The notes below the pieces were generated by a model that ran no database searches, was not told where the DNA came from, and saw nothing but the letters and a program-made list of their open reading frames with translations. A program made the translations under genes and the position numbers. Positions 27,022-36,371 of a DNA stretch of 64,000 nt are shown here, one piece after another (position 1 is the stretch's first letter; the number at the start of each line of letters is the position of its first letter). Source of the DNA: Streptomyces sp. NBC_01465 (GTDB lineage: Bacteria > Actinomycetota > Actinomycetes > Streptomycetales > Streptomycetaceae); contig NZ_CP109467.1 in assembly GCF_036227325.1 (NCBI RefSeq), forward strand, positions 186,001 through 250,000. Reading direction: 5' to 3'.

Positions 27022-28017
27022 TTACGAGGTCGGGGTGGAGGCGGCGGCCAGCCGGCCCGCCCGTGCGACGGCGAGCTGGCGTGCGACCCGGGGGCCGAGC
27101 ACGGAGACGACGAGCAGGACGCCGGTGACGACGATCTGCGACTGCGCGGAGACGTTGAGAAGGCTCATGACGTTCTGGGCGGCGCCGAGCAGGAAGACTC
27201 CCGCGATCGCGCCGCCGAGGGTGCCCTTGCCGCCGTCGAAGTCGATGCCGCCGAGCAACACGGCTGCCACGACGGAGAGTTCGAGGCCCGTGGCGTTGTC
27301 GTAGCGGGCGCTGGCGTAGTGCAGGGCCCAGAAGATGCCGGTGAGCGAGGCCATGAAACCGGTGGCGACGAACAGGATCAGCTTCTGGCGCTTGACGCGG
27401 ATGCCGGCGAACCGCGCGGCTTCCTCGCTCGCGCCGACGGCGAAGAGCGAGCGTCCGAACGGGGTGGCGTGCAGCACGACGGCCGCGATCGCCAGCAGGA
27501 CGAGGAAGGGGAGGAACGCCTGCGGGAGGAAGGTCTCTCCGATGCGCCCGGCCGCGAAGTCCTGGTACTGGGTGGGGAAGTCGGTCACCGCGTCCGAGCC
27601 GAGCACGATCTGCGCGATGCCGCGGTAGGCGGCGAGCGTACCGATGGTGACGGCGAGGGACGGCAGGCCGAGCCGGGTCACGAGCAGGCCGTTGACCAGT
27701 CCGCAGGCCACGCCGAGCAGCAGACAGATCGGGATGATCGTCTCGATCGCCATGCCCTGGTTCCACAGGGCGCCCATCACCGAACCCGAAAGACCTGCCG
27801 TGGAGGCGACCGAGAGGTCGATCTCGCCGGCGACCACGAGCAGGGTCATCGGCAGGGCGACGAGGGCGATGGGGAGGGTGTTGCCGATGAGGAAGGAGAG
27901 GTTGAGTGCGTTGCCGAAGCCGTCCACGAAGCCGAACGAGAACAGCAGGAGGACGATCAGAAGCGCGCCGACCACCGTGTCCCAGCGGATGGCGCGGGAG
28001 AGTGCGGAATCAGCCAT
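27022..28017 (-). CDS. rhaQ: ABC importer permease (rhamnose system), second copy
   Basis: 331 aa, CUT2/ribose-type permease with about 8-10 hydrophobic segments. The family signature LVVAGEIDLSVASTAGLSG lies near residue 60 and the cytoplasmic EAA-like loop AVGASEEAARFAGIRVKR near 205. The ATG at 28017 overlaps the stop of the upstream permease (ATGGCTGA), with AAAGGAA as ribosome-binding site, so translation is probably coupled; ATGs a few codons upstream are possible but lie deeper inside the previous gene. It pairs with the next gene upstream to form the membrane channel. Confidence 0.92.
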   Translation of the reverse strand: MADSALSRAIRWDTVVGALLIVLLLFSFGFVDGFGNALNLSFLIGNTLPIALVALPMTLLVVAGEIDLSVASTAGLSGSVMGALWNQGMAIETIIPICLLLGVACGLVNGLLVTRLGLPSLAVTIGTLAAYRGIAQIVLGSDAVTDFPTQYQDFAAGRIGETFLPQAFLPFLVLLAIAAVVLHATPFGRSLFAVGASEEAARFAGIRVKRQKLILFVATGFMASLTGIFWALHYASARYDNATGLELSVVAAVLLGGIDFDGGKGTLGGAIAGVFLLGAAQNVMSLLNVSAQSQIVVTGVLLVVSVLGPRVARQLAVARAGRLAAASTPTS

Positions 28018-29068
28018 GACGCCCATTCCTTTCAATCGAGGCAGCCCTCTTCTTCAGGGCTGCGGCCACCCGCAGGGCGACGATCCGGTCGACCGCGATG
28101 GCGAGGATGAGCAGGATGCCGTTGATGGCGAGCACCCAGACGGAGCTGACGCCGAGCGCGGGCAGCACGCTGTTGATGGAGGTGAGCAGCAGGGCGCCGA
28201 GCGCGGCGCCGTAGACGCTGCCGGAGCCCCCGGTGAAGACGACGCCGCCGACCACGACCGCGCTGACGACAGTCAGTTCGTAGCCGGTTCCGGTGCCGGA
28301 GTCGACGTTGCCGAACCGGGCGAGGTACAGCGCGCCGGCAAGTCCGGCGAGGCCCCCGCAGAAGATGTACGCGGCCAGGATGCGTTTGCGTACGGGGATG
28401 CCCGCGAGCCCTGCGGCCTCCGGGTTGGAGCCGAGTGCGTACAGCTCGCGGCCGCTGCGGAACTGCTTGAGGTAGTACGCGGTGGCCACCAGCACCACCA
28501 GCGCGATCAGTGCCAGCCACGGCACCGCCGAGATGCCGCCGGAGCCGAAGTCCACGAATCCGCCGGGGAGATCGGCCGCCGTGATCTGCCGTGCGCCGAC
28601 CCAGATCGAGTCGACGCCGCGGATGATGTAGAGCATGCCGAGTGTGACGACGAGCGCGGGCACCTGGCCGAGGCTGACCAGCAGGCCGTTCAGGAGGCCG
28701 CAGCCGATGCCGAGCAGCATGGCGAGGAGGATCGCCACGACGGGGTTGCCGCCGCCCTGGAGGTAGGTGCCGGCTGCGAAGGCGGTGATGCCCATGGTCG
28801 AGCCGACGGACAGGTCGACGTTGCGGGTGATCACGACCAGCGACTGGCCGGTGGCGACGAGCACGAGGATGGTCGCGTTCAGCAGGAGGTCCTTGATGCC
28901 CTGCTCGGAGAGGAACTCGCTGTTGCCCATCTGGGTGATGACGATCATCACCAGGAAGACGGCCAGGATGGCGAGTTCGCGCATCTTGAAGACGCGGTCG
29001 ACGAGCCGGGTGCCGCTCGACTTGGGCACTTCGGCTGCGGGTACGGGGTTGGGTGCGGTCACCGTCAT
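28010..29068 (-). CDS. rhaP: ABC importer permease (rhamnose system), first copy
   Basis: 352 aa from ATG 29068, which overlaps the ATPase stop by 4 bases (ATGA). It is a hydrophobic CUT2 permease. The signature [20 protein letters not shown] lies near residue 80, the ATPase-contacting loop [19 protein letters not shown] near 215, and [22 protein letters not shown] near 265. The short charged N-terminus and the Lys/Arg-rich C-terminus ([15 protein letters not shown]) face the cytoplasm. It acts as a heterodimer with the downstream permease and the tandem ATPase to import sugar. Confidence 0.92.
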   Translation of the reverse strand: MTVTAPNPVPAAEVPKSSGTRLVDRVFKMRELAILAVFLVMIVITQMGNSEFLSEQGIKDLLLNATILVLVATGQSLVVITRNVDLSVGSTMGITAFAAGTYLQGGGNPVVAILLAMLLGIGCGLLNGLLVSLGQVPALVVTLGMLYIIRGVDSIWVGARQITAADLPGGFVDFGSGGISAVPWLALIALVVLVATAYYLKQFRSGRELYALGSNPEAAGLAGIPVRKRILAAYIFCGGLAGLAGALYLARFGNVDSGTGTGYELTVVSAVVVGGVVFTGGSGSVYGAALGALLLTSINSVLPALGVSSVWVLAINGILLILAIAVDRIVALRVAAALKKRAASIERNGRHG

Positions 29069-30582
29069 GCGGCGGCCCTCCCGGTGGCTGCGGCCATCAC
29101 GGCTTCCTCGGTGGCTTCGGAGCGCGGTATCTCGGCGGTGAGCCGGCCCTCGTGCATCACCAGCACGCGGTCGGCCATGCCGAGGATCTCGGGCAGGTCG
29201 GAGGAGATCATCAGAACGGCGACCCCGTCGGCGGCCAACTCGCTGAGCAGCCGGTGCACTTCGGCCTTGGTGCCGACGTCGATGCCGCGGGTGGGCTCGT
29301 CGACGATCAGCACCTTGGGCCCGGTGGCGAGCCATTTGGCGAGGACGACCTTCTGCTGGTTGCCGCCGGAGAGCGTGGAGACGGCGTCGGCGATCCGTGC
29401 GTACTTCACCTGGAGCTTGAGGGCCCAGTCCAGGGAGCGGCTGCGCTCGGCGCCCCGGTCCATGAACCCGGCCTTCGTCGTCGTACGCAGTCCGGTGAGC
29501 CCGATGTTGCGTTCGATGGACATGCCCATCACCAGGCCCTGGGCGCGCCGGTCCTCGGGGACGAGGGCGAGGCCCGCGGCCATCGCGGTGGAGGGTGCGC
29601 CGTTGGCGAGCGTCCGGCCGTCGACCGCGACTTCGCCGGCGTCCCACCGGTCGATGCCGAAGACGGCGCGGGCGACCTCGGTGCGTCCGGCGCCGACGAG
29701 TCCGGCGAGGCCGACGATCTCGCCCTGGCGGACGTCGAAGGAGACGTCGGTGAAGACGCCCTCGCGGGTCAGCCTGCGGACGCTCAGGGCGATGTCGCCG
29801 GCCCGTACGTCCTGCTTGGGATAGAGGTCTTCGAGGTCGCGGCCGACCATACGGCGCACGAGGTCTTCCTCGGTCATGCCCTCGATGGGCTCGCTGGCGA
29901 TCCAGGCGCCGTCGCGCAGGGTCGTGACGCGCCGGCAGATCTGGAAGATCTCCTCGAGGCGGTGCGAGATGAACAGCACCGCGGCGCCCTGGTCGCGCAG
30001 GGCCCGGACGACGCCGAACAGGCGCGCCACCTCGCTGCCCGTGAGGGCCGCGGTCGGCTCGTCCATGATCAGGACGCGGGCGTCGAAGGAGAGCGCCTTG
30101 GCGATCTCCACGATCTGCTGGTCGGCGATGGACAGACCGCGGGCCGGACGGTCGGGGTCGAGCTCGACGCCGAGGCGCTTCATCAGGGCCAGGGTCGCGG
30201 AGTGCGCGGCCTTGTGGTCGATGCGGCCGAGGGAGCGCCGCGGCTGGCGTCCCATGAAGATGTTCTCGGTGATCGAGAGGTCGGGGAAGAGCGTGGGCTC
30301 CTGGTAGATGACGGCGATGCCCGCGTCCCGTGCGTCGGCGGGACCGTGGAAGACGGTCGGCTCGCCGTCGAGCAGGAGGTGCCCCGCATCGGGTTGGTTG
30401 ACGCCCGCGAGTGTCTTGATGAGGGTCGACTTGCCCGCACCGTTCTCGCCTGCCAGGGCGTGCACCTCGCCGGGGAACAGCTCCAGGGAGACGTCCCGCA
30501 GCGCGCGTACGGCGCCGAAGGACTTCGAGATGTCCCTGAGCGCCAGGACGGGGGCCGGATCCGTGTCGGACCGGTGGTTCAT
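29065..30582 (-). CDS. rhaT: ABC importer ATPase with tandem nucleotide-binding domains (rhamnose system)
   Basis: 505 aa, typical length for CUT2 sugar ATPases. Domain 1 has Walker [11 protein letters not shown] near residue 46, a degenerate signature RGLSIADQQ near 150 and Walker [12 protein letters not shown] near 165. Domain 2 has the weakened P-loop [10 protein letters not shown] near 295 (Arg for Lys, usual in this class), the signature LSGGNQQKV near 412 and [12 protein letters not shown] near 435. It is the first gene of the minus-strand operon, divergent from rhaI, with an operator and promoter directly upstream. The symbol follows the Rhizobium system and is not the E. coli symporter RhaT. 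Confidence 0.93.
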   Translation of the reverse strand: MNHRSDTDPAPVLALRDISKSFGAVRALRDVSLELFPGEVHALAGENGAGKSTLIKTLAGVNQPDAGHLLLDGEPTVFHGPADARDAGIAVIYQEPTLFPDLSITENIFMGRQPRRSLGRIDHKAAHSATLALMKRLGVELDPDRPARGLSIADQQIVEIAKALSFDARVLIMDEPTAALTGSEVARLFGVVRALRDQGAAVLFISHRLEEIFQICRRVTTLRDGAWIASEPIEGMTEEDLVRRMVGRDLEDLYPKQDVRAGDIALSVRRLTREGVFTDVSFDVRQGEIVGLAGLVGAGRTEVARAVFGIDRWDAGEVAVDGRTLANGAPSTAMAAGLALVPEDRRAQGLVMGMSIERNIGLTGLRTTTKAGFMDRGAERSRSLDWALKLQVKYARIADAVSTLSGGNQQKVVLAKWLATGPKVLIVDEPTRGIDVGTKAEVHRLLSELAADGVAVLMISSDLPEILGMADRVLVMHEGRLTAEIPRSEATEEAVMAAATGRAAA

Positions 30583-30624
30583 GAGGACTCCTCAGCGACG
30601 CGGCGGGTAGCCCTCACTGCGTCG

Positions 30625-30636
30625 TGAAAGGTTTCA
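30625..30636. promoter_or_regulatory. LacI-type operator of the importer operon
   Basis: TGAAAGGTTTCA, a palindrome except at the two central bases. It lies 14 bases downstream of the minus-strand -10 box, just past the expected transcription start. Confidence 0.7.
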
Positions 30637-30650
30637 ACTGGGTTGCCGGG

Positions 30651-30680
30651 ACGTTATTCATGACAACGGTGTCACGTCAA
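30651..30680 (-). promoter_or_regulatory. promoter of the rhamnose importer operon
   Basis: On the minus strand: -35 TTGACG (30680-30675), 18-base spacer, -10 TAACGT (30656-30651). Confidence 0.6.
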
Positions 30681-30752
30681 CGGGTGCCGTTCGAAAATCT
30701 CGCCGCCCCGAGGTCACAACAGGATCACGGTGGAAGGCTGTTGCGAGAGGGG

Positions 30753-30781
30753 TTGACAGGCTCGACGGGGACCCCTACGTT
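30753..30781 (+). promoter_or_regulatory. promoter of the rhaI operon
   Basis: Consensus -35 TTGACA (30753-30758), 17-base spacer, -10 TACGTT (30776-30781). Transcription would start near 30788, at the first base of the operator. Confidence 0.75.
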
Positions 30782-30787
30782 CCGACT

Positions 30788-30799
30788 TGAATCGTTTCA
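30788..30799. promoter_or_regulatory. LacI-type operator of the rhaI operon
   Basis: TGAATCGTTTCA, matching the perfect palindromes at 17575 and 24745 with one half-site mismatch. It starts 6 bases after the -10 box, so it overlaps the start of transcription. Confidence 0.78.
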
Positions 30800-30847
30800 T
30801 GTCATGGAGCGACCAGTTGTTCAGCCCGATGCCGTAGGAGCCCCACC

Positions 30848-32008
30848 GTGTCCGACCTCCCCGCAGTCAAGGCCGCTCTCAAGACGCAGGCCGTCGAGAC
30901 ACCGTCCTGGGGGTACGGGAATTCGGGAACGCGCTTCAAGGTGTTCGCGCAGGCGGGGGTCCCCCGTACCCCCTTCGAGAAGGTGGACGACGCGGCCACC
31001 GTGCACGCCTTCACCGGTGTGACACCGAGCGTGTCGCTGCACATCCCGTGGGACCGCGTCGACGACTACACGGAGCTGGCCGCGTACGCCGAGAAGCGCG
31101 GCCTGCGAGTGGGCGCGATCAACTCCAACACCTTCCAGGACGACGCGTACGCGCTGGGGAGCATCTGCCACCCGGAGGCGGCAGTGCGCCGCAAGGCCCT
31201 GGACCATCTGCTCGCCTGCGTCGACGTCCTGGACGCGACGGGGTCGAAGAACCTCAAGCTGTGGTTCGCCGACGGCACCAACTACCCCGGCCAGGACGAC
31301 ATCCGCGACCGCCAGGACCGCCTGGCCGAAGCGCTGCAGGCCGTCTACGCGCGGCTGGGCGACGACCAGCGGATGCTGCTGGAGTACAAGTTCTTCGAGC
31401 CGGCCTTCTACGCGACCGACGTCCCCGACTGGGGAACCGCCTACGCGCACTGCCTCAAGCTCGGCCCGAAGGCGCAGGTCGTGGTCGACACGGGCCACCA
31501 TGCGCCCGGCACCAACATCGAGTTCATCGTCGCGACCCTGCTGCGCGAGGGAAAGCTCGGCGCCTTCGACTTCAACTCCCGCTTCTACGCGGACGACGAC
31601 CTGATGGCGGGCGCCGCCGACCCCTTCCAGCTGTTCCGCATCATGTACGAGGTGGTGCGCGGCGGGGGCTTCACACCCGACGTGGCGTTCATGCTCGACC
31701 AGTGCCACAACATCGAGGCCAAGATCCCCGCGATCATCCGCTCCGTGATGAACGTCCAGGAGGCCACGGCGAAGGCGCTGCTCGTCGACCGTGAGGCACT
31801 CGCCTCCGCCCAGCGGTCGGGCGACGTGCTGGCCGCCAACGCGGTCCTCATGGACGCGTACAACACCGATGTCCGCCCGCTGCTCGCCGAGGTACGCGAA
31901 GAGCTCGGCCTGGACCCCGACCCGGTCGCGGCGTACCACCGCTCCGGCCTGGCCGTGCTGTCCGCCGAGGCACGCGTCGGCGGACAGCAGGCGGGCTGGG
32001 GCGCCTGA
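30848..32008 (+). CDS. rhaI: L-rhamnose isomerase (RhaI type)
   Basis: 386 aa, GTG start with AGGAG 7 bases upstream. It converts L-rhamnose to L-rhamnulose. The protein is a xylose-isomerase-like TIM barrel of the Pseudomonas stutzeri/Bacillus RhaI group rather than E. coli RhaA. Metal and substrate positions are visible in SLHIPWD, EYKFFEPAFY near residue 180, VVVDTGHHAPGTN near 220, DFNSRFYADDDL near 243 and MLDQCHNIEAKI near 280. It is the first gene of a plus-strand operon running rhaI - aldolase/dehydrogenase - rhaB - lutABC, under a promoter with the shared palindrome. Confidence 0.94.
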   Translation: MSDLPAVKAALKTQAVETPSWGYGNSGTRFKVFAQAGVPRTPFEKVDDAATVHAFTGVTPSVSLHIPWDRVDDYTELAAYAEKRGLRVGAINSNTFQDDAYALGSICHPEAAVRRKALDHLLACVDVLDATGSKNLKLWFADGTNYPGQDDIRDRQDRLAEALQAVYARLGDDQRMLLEYKFFEPAFYATDVPDWGTAYAHCLKLGPKAQVVVDTGHHAPGTNIEFIVATLLREGKLGAFDFNSRFYADDDLMAGAADPFQLFRIMYEVVRGGGFTPDVAFMLDQCHNIEAKIPAIIRSVMNVQEATAKALLVDREALASAQRSGDVLAANAVLMDAYNTDVRPLLAEVREELGLDPDPVAAYHRSGLAVLSAEARVGGQQAGWGA

Positions 32009-32066
32009 TCCCAGCCACCCCCGGCACGGCCCGTACCTGTCACCCCACTCACCAGCAAGGACACTC

Positions 32067-34112
32067 ATGCCTGCCCCTCTCCACCCCGAAGCGGCCGCAC
32101 TGATCGAGCGCTCGCACCGTCTGGGCGCCGACCCGCGCAACACCAACTACGCGGGCGGCAACACGTCCGCGCAGGGCACCGCGCCCGACCCCGCGACGGG
32201 CCGCGACGTAGAGCTGATGTGGGTCAAGGGATCCGGCGGCGACCTCGGAACGCTCACGCCCGAAGGGCTGGCCGCGCTGCGTCTGGACCGGCTGCGGGCG
32301 CTCAGGGACGTGTACCCGGGGGTGGAGCGCGAGGACGAGATGGTCGCCGCGTTCGACTACTGCCTGCACGGCAGGGGCGGCGCCGCTCCGTCCATCGACA
32401 CGGCGATGCACGGGCTGGTCGACGCGGCGCACGTGGACCACCTTCACCCCGACTCGGGCATCGCGCTGGCCTGCGCCGCCGACGGCGAGAAGCTGACCGC
32501 CGACTGCTTCGGCGACTCCGTGCTGTGGGTGCCCTGGCGCCGCCCCGGGTTCCAGCTCGGACTGGACATCGCCGCCGTGAAGGAGGCCAACCCGCAGGCG
32601 ATCGGCTGTGTCCTCGGCGGGCACGGCATCACCGCGTGGGGCGCGACCTCGGCGGAGTGCGAGGCCAACTCGCTGCACATCATCCGCACCGCAGAGGCAT
32701 TCCTGGCCGAGCGCGGCAGGCCCGAGCCCTTCGGTCCCGTACTCACCGGCTACGAGCCGCTGCCGGAGGCCGAGCGCCGCGAGCGGGCGGCGGCTCTTGC
32801 CCCGCACCTCCGGGCGATCGCCTCGCAGGACAGGCCGCAGATCGGGCACTTCACCGACTCCGACGCCGTACTCGACTTCACCTCCCGCGGCGAGCACCCG
32901 CGTCTCGCGGCGCTCGGCACGTCCTGCCCCGACCACTTCCTCCGTACGAAGGTCCGGCCCCTGGTCCTCGACCTGCCGCCGACCGCGGACCTGGAGCAGG
33001 CGATCGCCCGGCTCAAGGAGCTGCACGCCGAGTACCGGGAGGAGTACGCGGCCTACTACGGGCGGCACGCGGACGCCGACTCCCCCGCCATGCGCGGCGC
33101 CGACCCGGCGATCGTCCTGGTGCCGGGGATCGGGATGTTCAGCTTCGGCAAGGACAAGCAGACGGCGCGCGTGGCCGGCGAGTTCTATGTCAACGCCATC
33201 AATGTGATGCGCGGCGCCGAAGCGGTCTCCACGTATGCGCCCATCGAGGAGAGCGAGAAGTTCCGCATCGAGTACTGGGCGCTGGAGGAGGCGAAGCTCC
33301 AGCGGATGCCGAAGCCGAAGCCTTTGGCCACGCGGGTCGCGCTGGTGACGGGTGCGGGCAGTGGCATCGGCAAGGCGATCGCGCACCGGCTCGCCGCCGA
33401 GGGAGCCTGCGTGGTCGTCGCCGACCTGAACACCGCCGGCGCGGAGGCGGTCGCGGCCGAACTCGGCGGCGATGACAAGGCAGTTGCCGTCACGGTCGAC
33501 GTGACCTCCGAGGAGCAGATCGCGGCCGCTTTCCGGGCCGCCTCGCTCGCCTTCGGCGGCGTGGACCTCGTGGTCAACAACGCGGGCATCTCCATCTCCA
33601 AGCCGCTCCTGGAGACGACCGCGAAGGACTGGGACCTCCAGCACGACATCATGGCGCGCGGCTCCTTCCTGGTCTCCCGCGAGGCGGCCCGTGTCATGAC
33701 CGCCCAGGGCCTGGGCGGCGACATCGTCTACATCGCCTCCAAGAACGCGGTCTTCGCCGGCCCCAACAACATCGCCTACTCGGCGACGAAGGCAGACCAG
33801 GCTCACCAAGTACGCCTCCTGGCCGCCGAGTTGGGCGAGCACGGCATCCGGGTCAACGGCATCAACCCGGACGGTGTGGTGCGCGGCTCCGGCATCTTCG
33901 CGGGCGGCTGGGGAGCGAAGAGGGCGGCGGTGTACGGGGTCGAGGAGGAGAAGCTCGGCGAGTACTACGCCCAGCGCACGCTCCTCAAGCGCGAGGTGCT
34001 CCCCGAGCACGTCGCGAACGCGGTCTTCGCGCTCACCGGCGGCGACCTGACCCACACCACCGGGCTGCACATCCCGGTCGACGCGGGCGTCGCGGCGGCC
34101 TTCCTGCGATGA
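32067..34112 (+). CDS. rhaD: bifunctional L-rhamnulose-1-phosphate aldolase / lactaldehyde dehydrogenase
   Basis: 681 aa fusion; ATG 32067 behind AAGGA, chosen over a much longer open frame. The N-terminal class II aldolase domain (about 1-410) has NTNYAGGNTS, the zinc-binding HVDHLHPDSG near residue 125 and GGHGITAWG near 185. The C-terminal short-chain dehydrogenase domain (about 425-681) has TGAGSGIGKA, VNNAG near 505 and YSATKAD with the catalytic Tyr and Lys near 570. The family, also called RhaEW, cleaves rhamnulose-1-phosphate to DHAP and L-lactaldehyde and oxidises the aldehyde to L-lactate. Its stop overlaps the rhaB start, so the two are translationally coupled. Confidence 0.93.
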   Translation: MPAPLHPEAAALIERSHRLGADPRNTNYAGGNTSAQGTAPDPATGRDVELMWVKGSGGDLGTLTPEGLAALRLDRLRALRDVYPGVEREDEMVAAFDYCLHGRGGAAPSIDTAMHGLVDAAHVDHLHPDSGIALACAADGEKLTADCFGDSVLWVPWRRPGFQLGLDIAAVKEANPQAIGCVLGGHGITAWGATSAECEANSLHIIRTAEAFLAERGRPEPFGPVLTGYEPLPEAERRERAAALAPHLRAIASQDRPQIGHFTDSDAVLDFTSRGEHPRLAALGTSCPDHFLRTKVRPLVLDLPPTADLEQAIARLKELHAEYREEYAAYYGRHADADSPAMRGADPAIVLVPGIGMFSFGKDKQTARVAGEFYVNAINVMRGAEAVSTYAPIEESEKFRIEYWALEEAKLQRMPKPKPLATRVALVTGAGSGIGKAIAHRLAAEGACVVVADLNTAGAEAVAAELGGDDKAVAVTVDVTSEEQIAAAFRAASLAFGGVDLVVNNAGISISKPLLETTAKDWDLQHDIMARGSFLVSREAARVMTAQGLGGDIVYIASKNAVFAGPNNIAYSATKADQAHQVRLLAAELGEHGIRVNGINPDGVVRGSGIFAGGWGAKRAAVYGVEEEKLGEYYAQRTLLKREVLPEHVANAVFALTGGDLTHTTGLHIPVDAGVAAAFLR

Positions 34113-35575
34113 GCGAGCACCTCACGGCCTTCGCCGCGGTCGACCTCGGCGCGTCCAGCGGACGCGTCATGGTCGGCCGCGTCGGACGGAACACCCTCGA
34201 ACTCACCGAGGCCCACCGCTTCCCCAACCGCCCGGTCCACCTGCCCGAGGGCCTGCGCTGGGACATCCTCTCGCTCTACGCGGGCGTGCTCGACGGTCTG
34301 CGCGCCGCGGGCACTTCGGCCGGCGGCCGGCTGGCCTCGGTCGGCGTGGACAGCTGGGCCGTGGACTACGGACTGCTGGACGCCGACGGGGCCCTGCTCG
34401 GCAATCCCGTCCACTACCGGGACAACCGTACGGACGGCGCGGCCGAGAAGGTGTGGGCGACCGTCCCCGCCGACCGCCTGTACGCGGCCACGGGCATCCA
34501 GTACGCGCCGTTCAACACCCTCTACCAGCTCACGGCAGCCCGCGGAACACCCCAACTGGCGGCAGCGACAAGGCTGTTGCTGGTTCCGGATCTTCTCTCG
34601 TACTGGCTGACCGACGTGGCGGGCACCGAACTCACCAACGCCTCGACCACGCAGCTCGTCGACCCGCGCACGCGCGACTGGGCGCACTCCCTGGCCGACA
34701 CCCTCGGCATCGACCTCGGCCTCTTCGGGCCACTGCGCCGGCCCGGCGACCCGGCGGGACTGCTGCGTCCCGACGTCCTGGAGGCCACCGGCCTCACCGG
34801 ACCCGTCCCGGTCACCGCGGTCGCCTCGCACGACACGGCTTCGGCGGTGGCCGCCGTACCCGCGGCGCACGGCGAGCGGTTCGCGTACGTCTGCACGGGC
34901 ACCTGGTCGCTCGCCGGGCTCGAGCTCGACGCGCCGGTGCTCAGCGAGGACAGCCGGGCCGCGAACTTCACCAACGAGCTGGGCATCGACGGCACGGTCC
35001 GCTATCTGCGCAACATCATGGGCCTGTGGCTGCTGCAGGAGTGCGTACGGGAATGGGGCGACCCCGACGTGCCCGCGCTGCTCGCCGCGGCGGCCGCGGT
35101 CCCCGGCCTCCGTTCGGTCGTGGACGCCTCGGACCCCGCCTTCCTCGCGCCCGGGGGGATGGTGCAGCGCATCGCGGAGGCGTGCCGTTCCACCGGGCAG
35201 CCCGTACCCGCGACACCCGCCGAGACCACTCGCTGCATCCTCGACTCCCTCGCACTGGCCCATCGCAGTGCGATCGAGGACGCCCAGCGGCTCTCCGGGC
35301 AGACGGTGGACACGGTGCACATCGTGGGCGGCGGCGCGCGCAACGAGCTGCTGTGCCAACTGACCGCCGACGCCTGCGGACTCCCGGTGGTGGCCGGCCC
35401 GGCGGAGGCCTCGGCGCTCGGCAACATCCTGGTGCAGGCACGCGCCCAGGGGCTGGCCGGCGACCGCTCCGAGATGCGCGCCCTGCTGTCACGGACGCAG
35501 CCGCTCGTACGGTACGAGCCGGAGCCGAAGCGGGCTTCGTGGGACGCGGCCGCCGCACGTTTCGCCGCACGCTGA
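34109..35575 (+). CDS. rhaB: L-rhamnulokinase
   Basis: 488 aa FGGY-type sugar kinase that phosphorylates L-rhamnulose at O1 with ATP. The N-terminal phosphate loop AVDLGASSGRVMVGRV is at residues 8-23, VDSWAVDYGLLD near 78 and ASHDTASAVAAVPA near 240. The ATP-binding part has CTGTWSLAGLE near 263 and VGGGARNELLCQ near 408. The order kinase-after-aldolase differs from the metabolic order, but the ATGA overlap with the aldolase gene shows a single transcript. The ASSGR loop is characteristic of rhamnulokinases among FGGY kinases. Confidence 0.95.
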   Translation: MSEHLTAFAAVDLGASSGRVMVGRVGRNTLELTEAHRFPNRPVHLPEGLRWDILSLYAGVLDGLRAAGTSAGGRLASVGVDSWAVDYGLLDADGALLGNPVHYRDNRTDGAAEKVWATVPADRLYAATGIQYAPFNTLYQLTAARGTPQLAAATRLLLVPDLLSYWLTDVAGTELTNASTTQLVDPRTRDWAHSLADTLGIDLGLFGPLRRPGDPAGLLRPDVLEATGLTGPVPVTAVASHDTASAVAAVPAAHGERFAYVCTGTWSLAGLELDAPVLSEDSRAANFTNELGIDGTVRYLRNIMGLWLLQECVREWGDPDVPALLAAAAAVPGLRSVVDASDPAFLAPGGMVQRIAEACRSTGQPVPATPAETTRCILDSLALAHRSAIEDAQRLSGQTVDTVHIVGGGARNELLCQLTADACGLPVVAGPAEASALGNILVQARAQGLAGDRSEMRALLSRTQPLVRYEPEPKRASWDAAAARFAAR

Positions 35576-35615
35576 CCGACCGACCTCCATCCTGATCGAA
35601 CACCAAGGAGCCGCG

Positions 35616-36371
35616 GTGCGAGTCGCACTGTTCCTCACCTGCGTCAACGACGCGCTCTACCCGGACACCGGCCGCGCAGTGGTGAAGCTGCTCGACCGGC
35701 TCGGCGTCGACGTCGACTTCCCGATGGGCCAGACGTGCTGCGGCCAGGCCCACTACAACACGGGGTATCGACGGACGGCCGAACCGCTGGCCACGCGCTT
35801 CGCCGAGGTCTTCGGTGCGTACGACGCGATCGTCACCCCCTCCGGGTCGTGCGGGGCGATGGTCCGCGAGCTCTATCCGCGCATGGGCGAGCGGGCGCGG
35901 GCGGAGGGGCGCGGCGATGTGCTGGCGCGGACGGTGGCGGGGGTGGTGCCGAAGACGTACGAGCTGACGGAGTTCCTGGTGGATGTGCTGGGGGTGACGG
36001 ATGTGGGTGCGTACTACCCGCAGACCGTGACGTACCACCCGACGTGTCACGGACTGCGCAGCCTGGGGCTTGGCGATCGGCCGCTCCAACTCCTGCGAGC
36101 GGTCAAGGGGCTGGAGCTGCGGGAGCTGCCGGGGGCGGAGGAGTGCTGCGGCTTCGGAGGGACCTTCGCCGTGAAAAACGCGGACGTCTCGGCGGCGATG
36201 GGTGCCGACAAGGTCCGCAACGCCGTGTCGACCGGGGCGGATGCTCTGTGCGCGGCCGACAACTCGTGTCTGATGCACATCGACGGCACCATGAGCCGGC
36301 TGAAGGTCGGGATGCGTCCGGTGCACATCGCGGAGATTTTGGCGAGTACGGAAGAGGAGCCGCTGGTATGA
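35616..36371 (+). CDS. lutA: L-lactate oxidation complex subunit LutA (Fe-S cysteine-rich protein)
   Basis: 251 aa, GTG start with AAGGAG. It has two CCG (cysteine-rich) domains: the first with QTCCGQAHYNTGY near residue 40 and SGSCGAM near 76, the second with YHPTCHGLR near 142, EECCGFGG near 172 and ADNSCLMH near 215. Such proteins bind Fe-S clusters and pair with LutB and LutC to oxidise L-lactate to pyruvate, passing electrons to the respiratory chain. It begins 40 bases after rhaB with no terminator between, so it probably belongs to the rhamnose operon. Confidence 0.93.
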   Translation: MRVALFLTCVNDALYPDTGRAVVKLLDRLGVDVDFPMGQTCCGQAHYNTGYRRTAEPLATRFAEVFGAYDAIVTPSGSCGAMVRELYPRMGERARAEGRGDVLARTVAGVVPKTYELTEFLVDVLGVTDVGAYYPQTVTYHPTCHGLRSLGLGDRPLQLLRAVKGLELRELPGAEECCGFGGTFAVKNADVSAAMGADKVRNAVSTGADALCAADNSCLMHIDGTMSRLKVGMRPVHIAEILASTEEEPLV

